Shown here: piece after piece, positions 29,772-37,930 of the stretch
Position numbering within the stretch: the stretch's first letter is position 1
Layout: each line of letters opens with the position of its first letter
From: an uncultured Archangium sp.
Lineage (GTDB): Bacteria; Myxococcota; Myxococcia; Myxococcales; Myxococcaceae
Reading direction: 5' to 3'
DNA length: 43,564 bases
NCBI GenBank assembly: GCA_903905455.1
Contig: CAIVGN010000128.1
Coordinates: forward strand, 1-43,564
Position numbers and translations under genes: made by a program
Notes under the pieces: model-generated
Told to the model about the DNA's origin: nothing
Databases searched by the model: none
Seen by the model: the letters and a program-made list of their open reading frames with translations, nothing else

Positions 29772-31328
29772 TCAGCCCCCGAGCTCTTCCCCGGTGACCA
29801 GGGCCCGCAGCTCGCCGACCACCCCGCGGAGATCGCCGGCCTGCTTGTTGAGCTCCTCCGACGCGCTGGCGCTCTCTTCGGCGCCCGCGGCGTTGCTCTG
29901 GGTCAGCTTGTCCATGAGGGTGACCGAGGTGTTCACGTGGCTGATGCCCTTGCTCTGCTCGACCGACGCCGAGGAGATCTGGGCCACGAGGTCGTCGACC
30001 TGCCGCGCGTGGGCCACGATGGCCGCCAGCCGCTCGGACACCTTGGCGCTGAGCGCCACCCCCGCGTGGGTGCGGGCGATGGAGTCTTCGATCTTCGTCG
30101 CGGTCTCGCGCGCGGCCTCGGCGCTGCGCAGCGCCAGGGCCCGCACCTCGTCGGCCACCACCGCGAAGCCCTTGCCCGCCTCGCCCGCGCGCGCCGCTTC
30201 GATGGCCGCGTTGAGCGCGAGGATGTTGGTCTGGAAGGCGATCTCGTCGATGGTCTTGACGATCTTCGCGATGTTGTCGCTGCCCTCCTTGATGTTGTGC
30301 ATCGCGCTGTTCATTTCCTGCATGTCGCCGGCGCCGGCGTCGGCGGCCTCGCGGGTCTCGGTGGCCAGCCGCTTGGCGTTCGCCGCGTGGCTCGCGTTGA
30401 GCTCGGTGACGCTGGCGATCTCCTCGAGCGCCGCGCTGGTTTCCTCGAGGGAAGCGGCCTGCTGGCTGGCGCCGTTGGCGAAGGCCTGGCTGGCCGAAGA
30501 GACCTCGACCGACGAGCTCTCGAGCTGGTCAGAGCCCTCGTTGAGCCGCAACATGGTCGCGTTGAGGCGGCTGTTGATGTTGCGCACGACGACGAGCGCG
30601 GCGAGCAACACCAGCAGGCCGGCCGGCAGCACGAAGGCCGCCGACTTGAGCGTGCCCGACATCAACGGGCCGTCGAGGTCACTGACCGGCACGGTCAAGA
30701 TGTACGCCCCGCGGCGCTCGCCCGTCTTCCAGTTCTCCATGCGGTAGCCCAGCGGGTCCTTGCCGTCGCCGCTGCGGCTGGTGGCGGGGTCGCCGTGGCA
30801 GCCCATGCAGCTCTCGCTCATGACGATCGGCCGCGCGTAGGCGATGAGCCCTGCGCCGCGATCTTCGATGAAGACCTCCCTGGTCGCGTTGTCGTTGAGG
30901 GCCGTGAGGATGCGGCGCTGGAGCTCGGTCTGGGGCTCGTTCTTCTTGTTGCGCGCGCCGTCACGCGAGATTTGGAACTCCATGGAGGTGCCGTCGATGG
31001 CGCTCTTGATGGCCTGCCACGCGGCGACCACGGGCACGGTACGGAAGAAGGTCGTCTCCTTGACCCGGCTGGGATCGACCTTCTTGAGCTCCGCGGTGAG
31101 CTTCGGGTAGTCGAAGGCCCCGTCGCGCGAGAGGTCGCCCACCGAGTTGGTCATGCTCTCGGCCTGGAGCAGGACCCCCCGCATGCGGCCCTCGATGTCA
31201 GTGGAGATTTGTGTGCGCATGGTGGCGCGCAGCACGAAGATGCAGACCAGCAACGTGACCACGATGCCGACGGCCGAAATGGCCATGATTCGCCCCCCCA
31301 GAGACAGCGCGAAACGAGATTGGTGCAT
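29772..31328 (-). CDS. Methyl-accepting chemotaxis protein with c-type haem motif
   Basis: 518 residues. TM1 is about 15-34 and TM2 about 229-249. The periplasmic domain resembles the Tll0287-like (DUF3365) sensor: it ends with [20 protein letters not shown], where Cys174-Met-Gly-Cys177-His178 is a CxxCH haem attachment site. No clear HAMP domain follows TM2. The signalling domain is complete, with the hairpin tip [20 protein letters not shown], and methylation-type helices rich in Ala/Glu. The receptor could sense oxygen, NO or redox state through the haem. The receptor stands apart from any che operon, so its kinase partner must be encoded elsewhere. Confidence 0.92.
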   Translation of the reverse strand: MHQSRFALSLGGRIMAISAVGIVVTLLVCIFVLRATMRTQISTDIEGRMRGVLLQAESMTNSVGDLSRDGAFDYPKLTAELKKVDPSRVKETTFFRTVPVVAAWQAIKSAIDGTSMEFQISRDGARNKKNEPQTELQRRILTALNDNATREVFIEDRGAGLIAYARPIVMSESCMGCHGDPATSRSGDGKDPLGYRMENWKTGERRGAYILTVPVSDLDGPLMSGTLKSAAFVLPAGLLVLLAALVVVRNINSRLNATMLRLNEGSDQLESSSVEVSSASQAFANGASQQAASLEETSAALEEIASVTELNASHAANAKRLATETREAADAGAGDMQEMNSAMHNIKEGSDNIAKIVKTIDEIAFQTNILALNAAIEAARAGEAGKGFAVVADEVRALALRSAEAARETATKIEDSIARTHAGVALSAKVSERLAAIVAHARQVDDLVAQISSASVEQSKGISHVNTSVTLMDKLTQSNAAGAEESASASEELNKQAGDLRGVVGELRALVTGEELGG

Positions 31329-31406
31329 TCCGATCAGCTAACGGTGCAGTCCATTATTTTGCACGCCGCAGAAATGACGCTGATCAGGTCGGCGCCCCTG
31401 CGCGGT

Positions 31407-31432
31407 GGGTGACACCCGCCAGTGACACCCGC
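31407..31432. promoter_or_regulatory. Direct repeats between chemoreceptor and lysozyme genes
   Basis: GTGACACCCGC occurs at 31409-31419 and again at 31422-31432, 13 bases apart; the first copy also lies in the near-palindrome GGGTGACACCC (31407-31417). They sit in the 146-base divergent region between the haem-motif chemoreceptor and the GH25 gene. A shared activator or repressor site for both is possible. Confidence 0.35.
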
Positions 31433-31474
31433 GGCCGCGCGACGTTGTGTGAACACGAACGATCCGGCGACCCT

Positions 31475-33136
31475 ATGTGCATGAGAATGCTCAAGCCGCT
31501 GCTGCTGGTGGTCACGCTCGCCGCGTGTGGACCCGCGGTCGAACTCGACGCGGACGAGTATGGGACGACCTCTCAGGACCTCGTGGTCTGCGCCGCCGGC
31601 CCGACCGTTCAGGGCATCGACGTGAGCACCTACCAGGGAACCATCAACTGGGCGCAGGTGCACGCCGCGGGAAAAGAGTTCGGGATTGCCCGCATCGGTG
31701 ATGGCCTGGGCAAGGACCCGACCTTCCCCGGCCACTGGGCGGCGATGAAGGCCAACGGGATGATCCGCGGCGCGTACCAGTTCTTCCGCCCCACGCTCGA
31801 CCCCATCGCCCAGGCCGACCTGGTGGTCGCCGCGGTGGGCCGCCTGGGGCCCGGCGACCTCCCGGTCACACTCGACGTGGAGGCCGGCGGCACCCTGCCC
31901 GCCCCCGCCACCTACAACACGCGCATCCACCAGTGGGTCGACCGGGTGCAACTGGGCACGGGCAAGAAGCCCATCATCTACGTGGGCAAGTACTACTGGC
32001 CGAACATCAACACCGCCGACTTCGCCGGCTACCCGCTGTGGCACCCCCAGTACACGACGGCTGCCTGCCCCAACATCGCCAACGCCTGGAGCAGTTGGAA
32101 GATGTGGCAGTACCGCGGCGGCCCGGTGTCCGGCATTCCCGGGGGCACCTGCCCCGGCATCAACGGCTACGTCGACCTCGACGTCTTCAACGGCTCGCTC
32201 ACCGACTTGAAGGCCTTCGCCGGCGCGCAGACCTGCACCGCCCACTGCGAGGGCACGGTGATGGTCGACGCCGCCTGCGGGCGCGGGGACTGCGGCGCCT
32301 TCGGCTCGGGTTGCGTCAACGACGCCCTGGGCCTGCGCTGCGTCTTCAGCGCCTGCCCCGCGACCGGCGAGCGCGACGTGTGCCTCGACGACCAGCGCCT
32401 CGCCCACTGCAAGAACGGGGTGCTGCAGCCGCCCGGTGACTGCTCGGCCTTCGCCGCGCGGTGCTCGACGGCCGACGCCCCCACCGGCGCGCGCTGCGTC
32501 TCGCTGTTCTGCGCGGCGAGCATGACCGAGGTGCCCCAGCCTGGCGAAGGCTGCTGGCCGCAGAGCCCCGCGCGCATCGCCACCTGTGATGCCACCGGAG
32601 CGTTCAGCTTCACCGACTGCGCGGCCGGCGAGCAGTGCTCGGTGGTGGGCGGGGTGCACTGCGAGCCGAAGTTCTGCCCTGCCACCGGCACCCTCGACGT
32701 GTGCGACGGCGACACCGTGGCCCACTGCGCCGGGGGCCAGGTGGTCTCGGCCATCGACTGCGGCGCCTCGAGCGCGCGCTGCAGCCCGGCGGGTGGCGTG
32801 GCCCGCTGCGTGTCGCGCGACTGCGTGAGCGACGTGTCCCAGGTGCCGGTGGCTCACACCGCGTGCCTGCCCACCGGCTGGCTGGCCACCTGCGGCGACG
32901 ACGGCCGCGTCACCCAGGCCGCGCCCTGCGACCCGGGGCTGAGCTGCGTGGCCCTCGAGGGCCAGGCGAGCTGCACCGTGGGTCCCCCCGACGCGGGCGC
33001 GGCCATGGGCGCGGGTGAGACCGTCGACGGCGGCGTGGAGCCCATGCCAGTGAAGGGCCAGGGCTGCGGCTGCACCTCGGGTCCCGCCGCGGCGGCGGGG
33101 CTCCTGGCGCTCGGGCTGTTGCGGCGACGTCGCTGA
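31475..33136 (+). CDS. GH25 lysozyme-like lipoprotein with Cys-rich repeats and MYXO-CTERM end
   Basis: 553 residues; ATG 31481 is equally possible as start. MCMRMLKPLLLVVTLAACGP is a lipoprotein signal (Cys18). Residues about 45-250 are a glycoside hydrolase 25 muramidase: QGIDVSTYQGTINW at the first strand and the acid pair in VTLDVEAGG, which cleaves bacterial cell walls. The rest (about 255-525) holds repeated Cys-rich modules of the form CPATGERDVCLDDQRLAHCK, CPATGTLDVCDGDTVAHC and CVSxxV. The tail KGQGCGCTSGPAAAAGLLAL, then LLRRRR, is a MYXO-CTERM sorting signal. This suggests a surface-displayed enzyme that digests prey walls or remodels the cell's own wall. Confidence 0.93.
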   Translation: MCMRMLKPLLLVVTLAACGPAVELDADEYGTTSQDLVVCAAGPTVQGIDVSTYQGTINWAQVHAAGKEFGIARIGDGLGKDPTFPGHWAAMKANGMIRGAYQFFRPTLDPIAQADLVVAAVGRLGPGDLPVTLDVEAGGTLPAPATYNTRIHQWVDRVQLGTGKKPIIYVGKYYWPNINTADFAGYPLWHPQYTTAACPNIANAWSSWKMWQYRGGPVSGIPGGTCPGINGYVDLDVFNGSLTDLKAFAGAQTCTAHCEGTVMVDAACGRGDCGAFGSGCVNDALGLRCVFSACPATGERDVCLDDQRLAHCKNGVLQPPGDCSAFAARCSTADAPTGARCVSLFCAASMTEVPQPGEGCWPQSPARIATCDATGAFSFTDCAAGEQCSVVGGVHCEPKFCPATGTLDVCDGDTVAHCAGGQVVSAIDCGASSARCSPAGGVARCVSRDCVSDVSQVPVAHTACLPTGWLATCGDDGRVTQAAPCDPGLSCVALEGQASCTVGPPDAGAAMGAGETVDGGVEPMPVKGQGCGCTSGPAAAAGLLALGLLRRRR

Positions 33137-34957
33137 TCAGGCGGCGCGGCGCCCCCCGACCAGGGTGCTCAGCTCGCGCACCCAGGCGTTGAGCTGCTCC
33201 GACTGCGCGCTGAGCTGCTCGGCGGCCGCGGCCGACTCTTCGGCGGTGGCGGCGGTGCGCTGCACCACCTGGTTCATCTCGCCCATGGCGATGCTCACCT
33301 GTCCCAGGCCGTCGGCCTGCTCCCGCGAGGCGGTGGCGATCTGCCCCACGAGGGTCGAGGTGCTGCCCCCGGTGGTGGAGATGTGGCTGAGCGCCTCGCT
33401 CAGGTGCTGGAGCACCGTGGCGCCGCTGCCGGTCGTCTTCATCGCCTCGCCCACCTGCTCGGCGCTCTCGCGCGACGCCACGAGGGCGCGCTGGGCCAGC
33501 GAGCGCACCTCCTCGGCCACGACCGCGAAGCCGTGCCCGTGTTCACCGGCCCGGGCGGCCTCCACGGCGGCGTTGAGGGCGAGCATGTTGGTCTGGAAGG
33601 CGATGTCGTCGATGGCCTTCATGATGCGGGAGATCTCCCGCGAGGCGCGCGTGATGTCGGCCATCGCGCCCTCCATCTCGCGCATGGACTGGGTGCCCGA
33701 GGCGATGAAGCCCGCGGTCTGGGTGGCCGCGAGGTTGGCCTCCTGCGAGCTCTGCGCGTTCTGGGCGCTGCGGTGCGAGACGTCGCCCAGCGAGCGGGTG
33801 GTCTGCTCGAGCGCGGCGGCCTGCTGCGTGGCGCCGGCGGCCAGCGACTGGCTCGAGGCGGCGATGCTGCCCGAGGCGTCGGCCACCTGCCGCGAGCCCT
33901 CGGACAGGCCCTCGATGACCGCGTTGATCGGCGCGACCACCTTCACCCGAATGAAGCGCAACACGAACATGAAGGTGCCGAAGGCCAGCACGACGAGCGC
34001 CGCCGTCAACCACAGGCTCCCCTGGGCCGACGAGGCAATGCTGGCCGCCGAGCGCCGGGAGAGCTCGCCCACCGCGGCCGAGACCGCGAGGCTGGAGTCG
34101 ATGGCCTTCGTCGACCGGGCGATCCACTCCTGGCCGGTGAGCGGGTACGGGGCCTTCGCGTCGCTGGCGGCGTACACGCCCAGGCGCAGGGCCTGGTACT
34201 CGCCGAGGAACTCGCGCTCGAAGTTGCCCACCGCCACCTTGAGCTCGGGCGGGGTGGAGGGGCTCTCCTTGAGGCCCAGCACCTGCGCCGCGGCGACGTC
34301 GACCACCGCGCGGAAACCCAGCAGCGTCGAGCGGAGCTCCGGGGAGATGGGTTGGTTCGAGGCAATGACGCCGCCCAGGTTCGCGCGCTCGCGGCCGGCA
34401 TATTCGGCCAGGGTGGCCACGTTGGCGCGCAGCACCGCGTTGAGCAGCAGCACCCGCTCGCGCTCGTCGGCGGGGCTGAGCACCGCGCCGCGCAGCTCGA
34501 ACTCGCGCGAGATGGTGGCCGTGGCCGAGCCCACCCACTCCTTCGCCGACACCTGGTGCCCCAGCACCCGCTCGCGATCGGCCCGCGTGGCCACCAGGGC
34601 CTTGCGCCACTGGGCGGCGGCGCGGGTCACGCCTTCGTCGGGGGCGAGGCTCGCGAGCACGGCGAGGTGCGCCTCCGCCTGGCTGGTGGCGAGGTCGGCC
34701 CGGGCGCCGACGTCCTTGAAGCGATCGACCAGGGGCTGCGGGGGCTTCTCGGTGTTGAGCAGCGTGGTGCCGGTGCCGCGCTCGATGGCCTGCCACCCGG
34801 CTGCGTCGTTGAGCGCGCCGGCGATGGCCTCGAGTTCCCCGTAGCGGGCGGCGAGCGTTCGCGCCTGGAGCGCCCCGTTGACCTGCACGCCCATCAGGAT
34901 GAGGGACACCGACAGCAGCAGCGACAACATGAAGGTCAACCTGGCCTGGAGCCCCAT
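33137..34957 (-). CDS. Methyl-accepting chemotaxis protein, NIT-like sensor
   Basis: 606 residues from the ATG at 34957. TM1 about 9-29; a large periplasmic region of about 270 residues; TM2 about 310-330. The sensor has two similar halves around [12 protein letters not shown] and [16 protein letters not shown], each with the E-R-x-x motif of nitrate/nitrite-sensing (NIT) domains; this is a tentative match. After TM2 comes a HAMP-like linker ([20 protein letters not shown]) and the signalling domain with tip [20 protein letters not shown]. It faces the lysozyme gene (stop codons adjacent). No che genes accompany it. Confidence 0.9.
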   Translation of the reverse strand: MGLQARLTFMLSLLLSVSLILMGVQVNGALQARTLAARYGELEAIAGALNDAAGWQAIERGTGTTLLNTEKPPQPLVDRFKDVGARADLATSQAEAHLAVLASLAPDEGVTRAAAQWRKALVATRADRERVLGHQVSAKEWVGSATATISREFELRGAVLSPADERERVLLLNAVLRANVATLAEYAGRERANLGGVIASNQPISPELRSTLLGFRAVVDVAAAQVLGLKESPSTPPELKVAVGNFEREFLGEYQALRLGVYAASDAKAPYPLTGQEWIARSTKAIDSSLAVSAAVGELSRRSAASIASSAQGSLWLTAALVVLAFGTFMFVLRFIRVKVVAPINAVIEGLSEGSRQVADASGSIAASSQSLAAGATQQAAALEQTTRSLGDVSHRSAQNAQSSQEANLAATQTAGFIASGTQSMREMEGAMADITRASREISRIMKAIDDIAFQTNMLALNAAVEAARAGEHGHGFAVVAEEVRSLAQRALVASRESAEQVGEAMKTTGSGATVLQHLSEALSHISTTGGSTSTLVGQIATASREQADGLGQVSIAMGEMNQVVQRTAATAEESAAAAEQLSAQSEQLNAWVRELSTLVGGRRAA

Positions 34958-35011
34958 GGTGAACGCTAACGCCGCCGCCCGGGCTGACCCTGCCAATCAC
35001 GTGGAACCTCA

Positions 35012-35036
35012 ACGGGCAGCGCCCTGACCTGCCCGT
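35012..35036. promoter_or_regulatory. Inverted repeat in the divergent region
   Basis: ACGGGCAG (35012-35019) and CTGCCCGT (35029-35036) form a perfect 8-base inverted repeat with a nine-base centre, about 55 bases upstream of the chemoreceptor start and 150 upstream of the membrane-protein start. It may be an operator or a hairpin of the leader. Confidence 0.4.
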
Positions 35037-35154
35037 GAGGCGTCCGCGAAACGGGCCCCTGCGCCCCAGGCGCGAGGAATGCGCTCCGGGCCCGGCGGTC
35101 GCCGCGGCGCGGCGTCTGCGAGCTCAAGGAGTTGGGCAGGGTACGAGCGATGCA

Positions 35155-35169
35155 CACCCCGCCGGGGTG
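35155..35169. promoter_or_regulatory. Leader hairpin before the small membrane protein
   Basis: CACCCC, GCC, GGGGTG is a perfect hairpin ending six bases before the GGAGG ribosome-binding site (35175-35179) of the gene at 35185. Such a stem beside the ribosome site may tune translation. Confidence 0.35.
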
Positions 35170-35184
35170 CAGCCGGAGGTGGCC

Positions 35185-35610
35185 ATGAACCAGCCCTACC
35201 CACGCGAGCGAAGCCGGCTGCGCTGCTTCCTCGCGGCGCTGGTGAGCGGCTTGATCTTGATCACGGCCAACGCCCACGAGGCCTGGCGCCCCTGGCTCGG
35301 CGGTCACGTCACCGCCGACTGGGCGCGGGTGCTGTGGGTCATCAACCTCGGGGCCGGGGCGCACGTGGCGGCGAACCTGCTGCTGCTGGTGACGTGCCCC
35401 CCGCTGCTGCGGCGCGTGTGCGAGTCCTTCTTCGCGGTCACCGCGCTGATCACCGTGGCCGTGCTCTCCGCCGTCTTTCCCTTCGAGGGCATCACGGTGC
35501 TGATGCGCGGGGTGTTGCTCTTCGGCTTCGTGGCCGCCTCGGTGCACCTCATCAAGAAGCTCTTCAAGCTGACCATGGGCGGCACGAAGCCCAACCCCGT
35601 GCACCACTGA
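35185..35610 (+). CDS. Small membrane protein, four helices
   Basis: 141 residues from the ATG at 35185, chosen because GGAGGTGGCC stands directly before it. Four membrane helices are evident: LRCFLAALVSGLILITANAH, VLWVINLGAGAHVAANLLLL, ESFFAVTALITVAVLSAVFP and ITVLMRGVLLFGFVAASVHL. The C-terminus is a short basic tail (KKLFKLTMGGTKPN). No family recognised. The next gene follows after 34 bases on the same strand. Confidence 0.75.
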   Translation: MNQPYPRERSRLRCFLAALVSGLILITANAHEAWRPWLGGHVTADWARVLWVINLGAGAHVAANLLLLVTCPPLLRRVCESFFAVTALITVAVLSAVFPFEGITVLMRGVLLFGFVAASVHLIKKLFKLTMGGTKPNPVHH

Positions 35611-35644
35611 CGGCGCCGCAGCGAGGCCGTGGTAAGGCCCGCGG

Positions 35645-37930
35645 ATGCGGTCCGACGTGAAGGCCTGGGGGGTGCGCGCGCTGGGCATCGCGGTGCTGTT
35701 GGCGCTCGTGGGGGGCGAGGCCGTGCTCCCCGGCACCTACCTCTCGCGGCGCGACACCTTCCGGCTCCACCTGCCGCTGCGCGAGTTCGTGGTGCGCGAG
35801 CTGGACGCCGGGCGCTTCCCCACGTGGAACGATCTCGACGGCCTGGGGGTCTCGGTGCCGGGCACGGCCATCGCCGCGGTGATGCACCCGCTGCAGGTGC
35901 TGCTCGCGGTGCTGCCGCCGGACGTGGCGCTCAAGTGGCAGGTGCTGCTGTGCCTGGTCTTCGCGGGACTGGGCGCGGGGCTGCTCGCGCGCCGCCTGGG
36001 AGGCACCGAGGCCACGTGGTGGCTGGCCGGCATCGCCTACGCGACCAGCGGGTACCTCGTCTCGAGCACCGACAACTTCACCTACCTCCACGGCGCGGCG
36101 CTGCTCCCGTGGGCGCTGTTGACCGCCGAGCGCCTGGCGCAGCGGCCCTCGCTGGCGCGCGCGGTGGGCCTGGGCGGGGTGCTCGCCCTGGGCGTGCACG
36201 GCGGCGACGTGCAGGGGGCGCTGGTCGCCTCGCTGCTCGCCTCGGTGTGGGCCGTGGCGGTGAGCGCCCAGCGCAAGGCGACGGCGCTGCACGTGGTGGC
36301 CGCGGGCGTGGTGACGGTGCTGCTCACCGCGCCGCTGCTGCCGGCCATCGCGGCGACGGCCCTCGACTCGGGCCGGGCCGCGGGGCTCAGCGCCGACGAG
36401 GTGCTGCGCTGGAGCCTCAACCCGCTGCGCCTGCTGGAGCTGCCGCTCGGGCCCCTGGTGCCCATCGAGCTGCTCGACTTCCACGGCGTGCTGCTCTCGG
36501 TGCCGCTGGGCGGGCACACCGGCGCGCTGTGGTCGGCCTCGGAGTTCGTCGGCGTCGCGGTGCTGGTGCTCGCGCCGCTGGGGCTGGTGCGGAGCCCGTC
36601 GCCTTCGGCCCGGCGCTTCGGGGTCCTGGCCGTGGTGGGGCTGTCGCTGGCGCTGGGCAGCGCGGGCGGGATCTACCCCCTGTTGCTGAAGCTGGTGCCC
36701 GGGTGGAGCGCGTTTCGTTACCCCGAGAAGATGATGCCCCTGGCGGTGCTGGGGCTGGCCGTGCTGGCCGCGCGCGGCGCCTCGGTCGAGGTGGGGCGCG
36801 CGCACCTGTGGAGCGCCGGGGTGCTGGGCGCGGCGATGCTGCCCTTCGCCGCGGCGATGACCCCCGACGCCGTGGCCTGGGCCTTCACCCGGCTCAACAC
36901 CGCGAACACCACGCTCTCGCCGGAGCTGGCCGAGGCCCTGGCCGACGGGCTGCGCGCGCGGGGCTCGGCGGCGCTGCTGGTGTGCCTGGCGCTGGGCCTG
37001 GTGGCATGGCGAAGGCCGGCGTCGCTGGCGTGGGTGGCCGTGGGCGCGATGACCCTGCAGGCCGCGTGGTGTGCGCGGGGCCTGATGGAGACGCGGCCGC
37101 GGGAAGACCTCGCGCTGACCCCCACCCTGCTCGGCGCGGTGCAGGAGGCCGGCGCCGCGCGCACGCGCCTGGCGGCGTGGCCCGAGCGGTACACCTACAA
37201 GGGCGAGCGCTTCGCGGCGACGGCGGCCTCACGGCGCGGCGACTTCGAGGCCCTCGCGCCGGATCACAACGTGCGCTTCGGCGTGGCCAACCTCTACGCG
37301 TACATGCCCGGCGCGGTGGGGGAGATCGATCGCGCGTGCTCCGTGCGCCCCCAGTGCACCAGCGCCTGCGCGCGCCGTCTCGGGGCGCAGCTGTGCATCG
37401 TCGCCCAGGAGCTGGTGCCGCCGATGGTCGAGCGCGGCGCAGTGGTGTTGGTGCGCACCGAGCAACCGCGGCTGGCGCTGCTGCGCGACGAGCGGGCGCG
37501 GGCCTGGGCCTCGTTCCCCGGCATCAAGCGGCTGGAGCGCCCCGAGGACCTGCGCGCCGCGTTCTCGGCAGAAGGCGACGCGATGCCCGCGCTGCTGCTG
37601 GGCGCCACGCACGACTCGCCGCCGGTCGCCGACGGCGTCACCGGCTGGCAGCGCCTGGGCCCGGCGCTGGCCGAGGTGCAGGTGACGCTCGAGGCGGAGA
37701 ACGTCCTCGTGGTCGCCGAGCAGTGCGCGCGGGGCTGGCGCGCCCGCGTCGATGGGGAGCCGGTGGCCCCGCTGCGCGTCGACGGCGGGCTGTGCGCGGT
37801 GCCGGTGCCCGCGGGGAGCCACCTGGTGCAACTGCGCTACGTGCCGCCGGGGTGGCCGTGGGCGTGGGGCGCGTTCGTGGCCGGGGTGTTGGGCTGCGCG
37901 GTGATCCTCGCGCGCGCCCGAAGGCCGTAG
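35645..37930 (+). CDS. YfhO-like integral membrane protein (GT-C fold)
   Basis: 761 residues with about twelve membrane helices and a C-terminal beta domain. The beginning has the YfhO/GT-C signature: GTYLSRRDTFRLHLPLREFV with Asp37 in the first periplasmic loop, then PTWNDLDGLG, like the LP-x-WN-x-x-x-GxP motif. Later YPEKMMPLAVLGL resembles the FRYP-x-K-x segment of this family. The end (QCARGWRARVDGEPVAPLRV) is a beta-sandwich-like domain with WRA-V-DG that recurs in YfhO proteins. These are thought to be lipid-linked sugar transferases in cell-surface glycosylation. Acceptor and donor are unknown. Confidence 0.85.
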   Translation: MRSDVKAWGVRALGIAVLLALVGGEAVLPGTYLSRRDTFRLHLPLREFVVRELDAGRFPTWNDLDGLGVSVPGTAIAAVMHPLQVLLAVLPPDVALKWQVLLCLVFAGLGAGLLARRLGGTEATWWLAGIAYATSGYLVSSTDNFTYLHGAALLPWALLTAERLAQRPSLARAVGLGGVLALGVHGGDVQGALVASLLASVWAVAVSAQRKATALHVVAAGVVTVLLTAPLLPAIAATALDSGRAAGLSADEVLRWSLNPLRLLELPLGPLVPIELLDFHGVLLSVPLGGHTGALWSASEFVGVAVLVLAPLGLVRSPSPSARRFGVLAVVGLSLALGSAGGIYPLLLKLVPGWSAFRYPEKMMPLAVLGLAVLAARGASVEVGRAHLWSAGVLGAAMLPFAAAMTPDAVAWAFTRLNTANTTLSPELAEALADGLRARGSAALLVCLALGLVAWRRPASLAWVAVGAMTLQAAWCARGLMETRPREDLALTPTLLGAVQEAGAARTRLAAWPERYTYKGERFAATAASRRGDFEALAPDHNVRFGVANLYAYMPGAVGEIDRACSVRPQCTSACARRLGAQLCIVAQELVPPMVERGAVVLVRTEQPRLALLRDERARAWASFPGIKRLERPEDLRAAFSAEGDAMPALLLGATHDSPPVADGVTGWQRLGPALAEVQVTLEAENVLVVAEQCARGWRARVDGEPVAPLRVDGGLCAVPVPAGSHLVQLRYVPPGWPWAWGAFVAGVLGCAVILARARRP

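Noticed and set aside
27757-30747. Plus-strand open frame of nearly 1000 codons opposite the phosphotransferase and chemoreceptor genes
   Set aside because: Low-complexity product, no start context, opposite to two certain genes.
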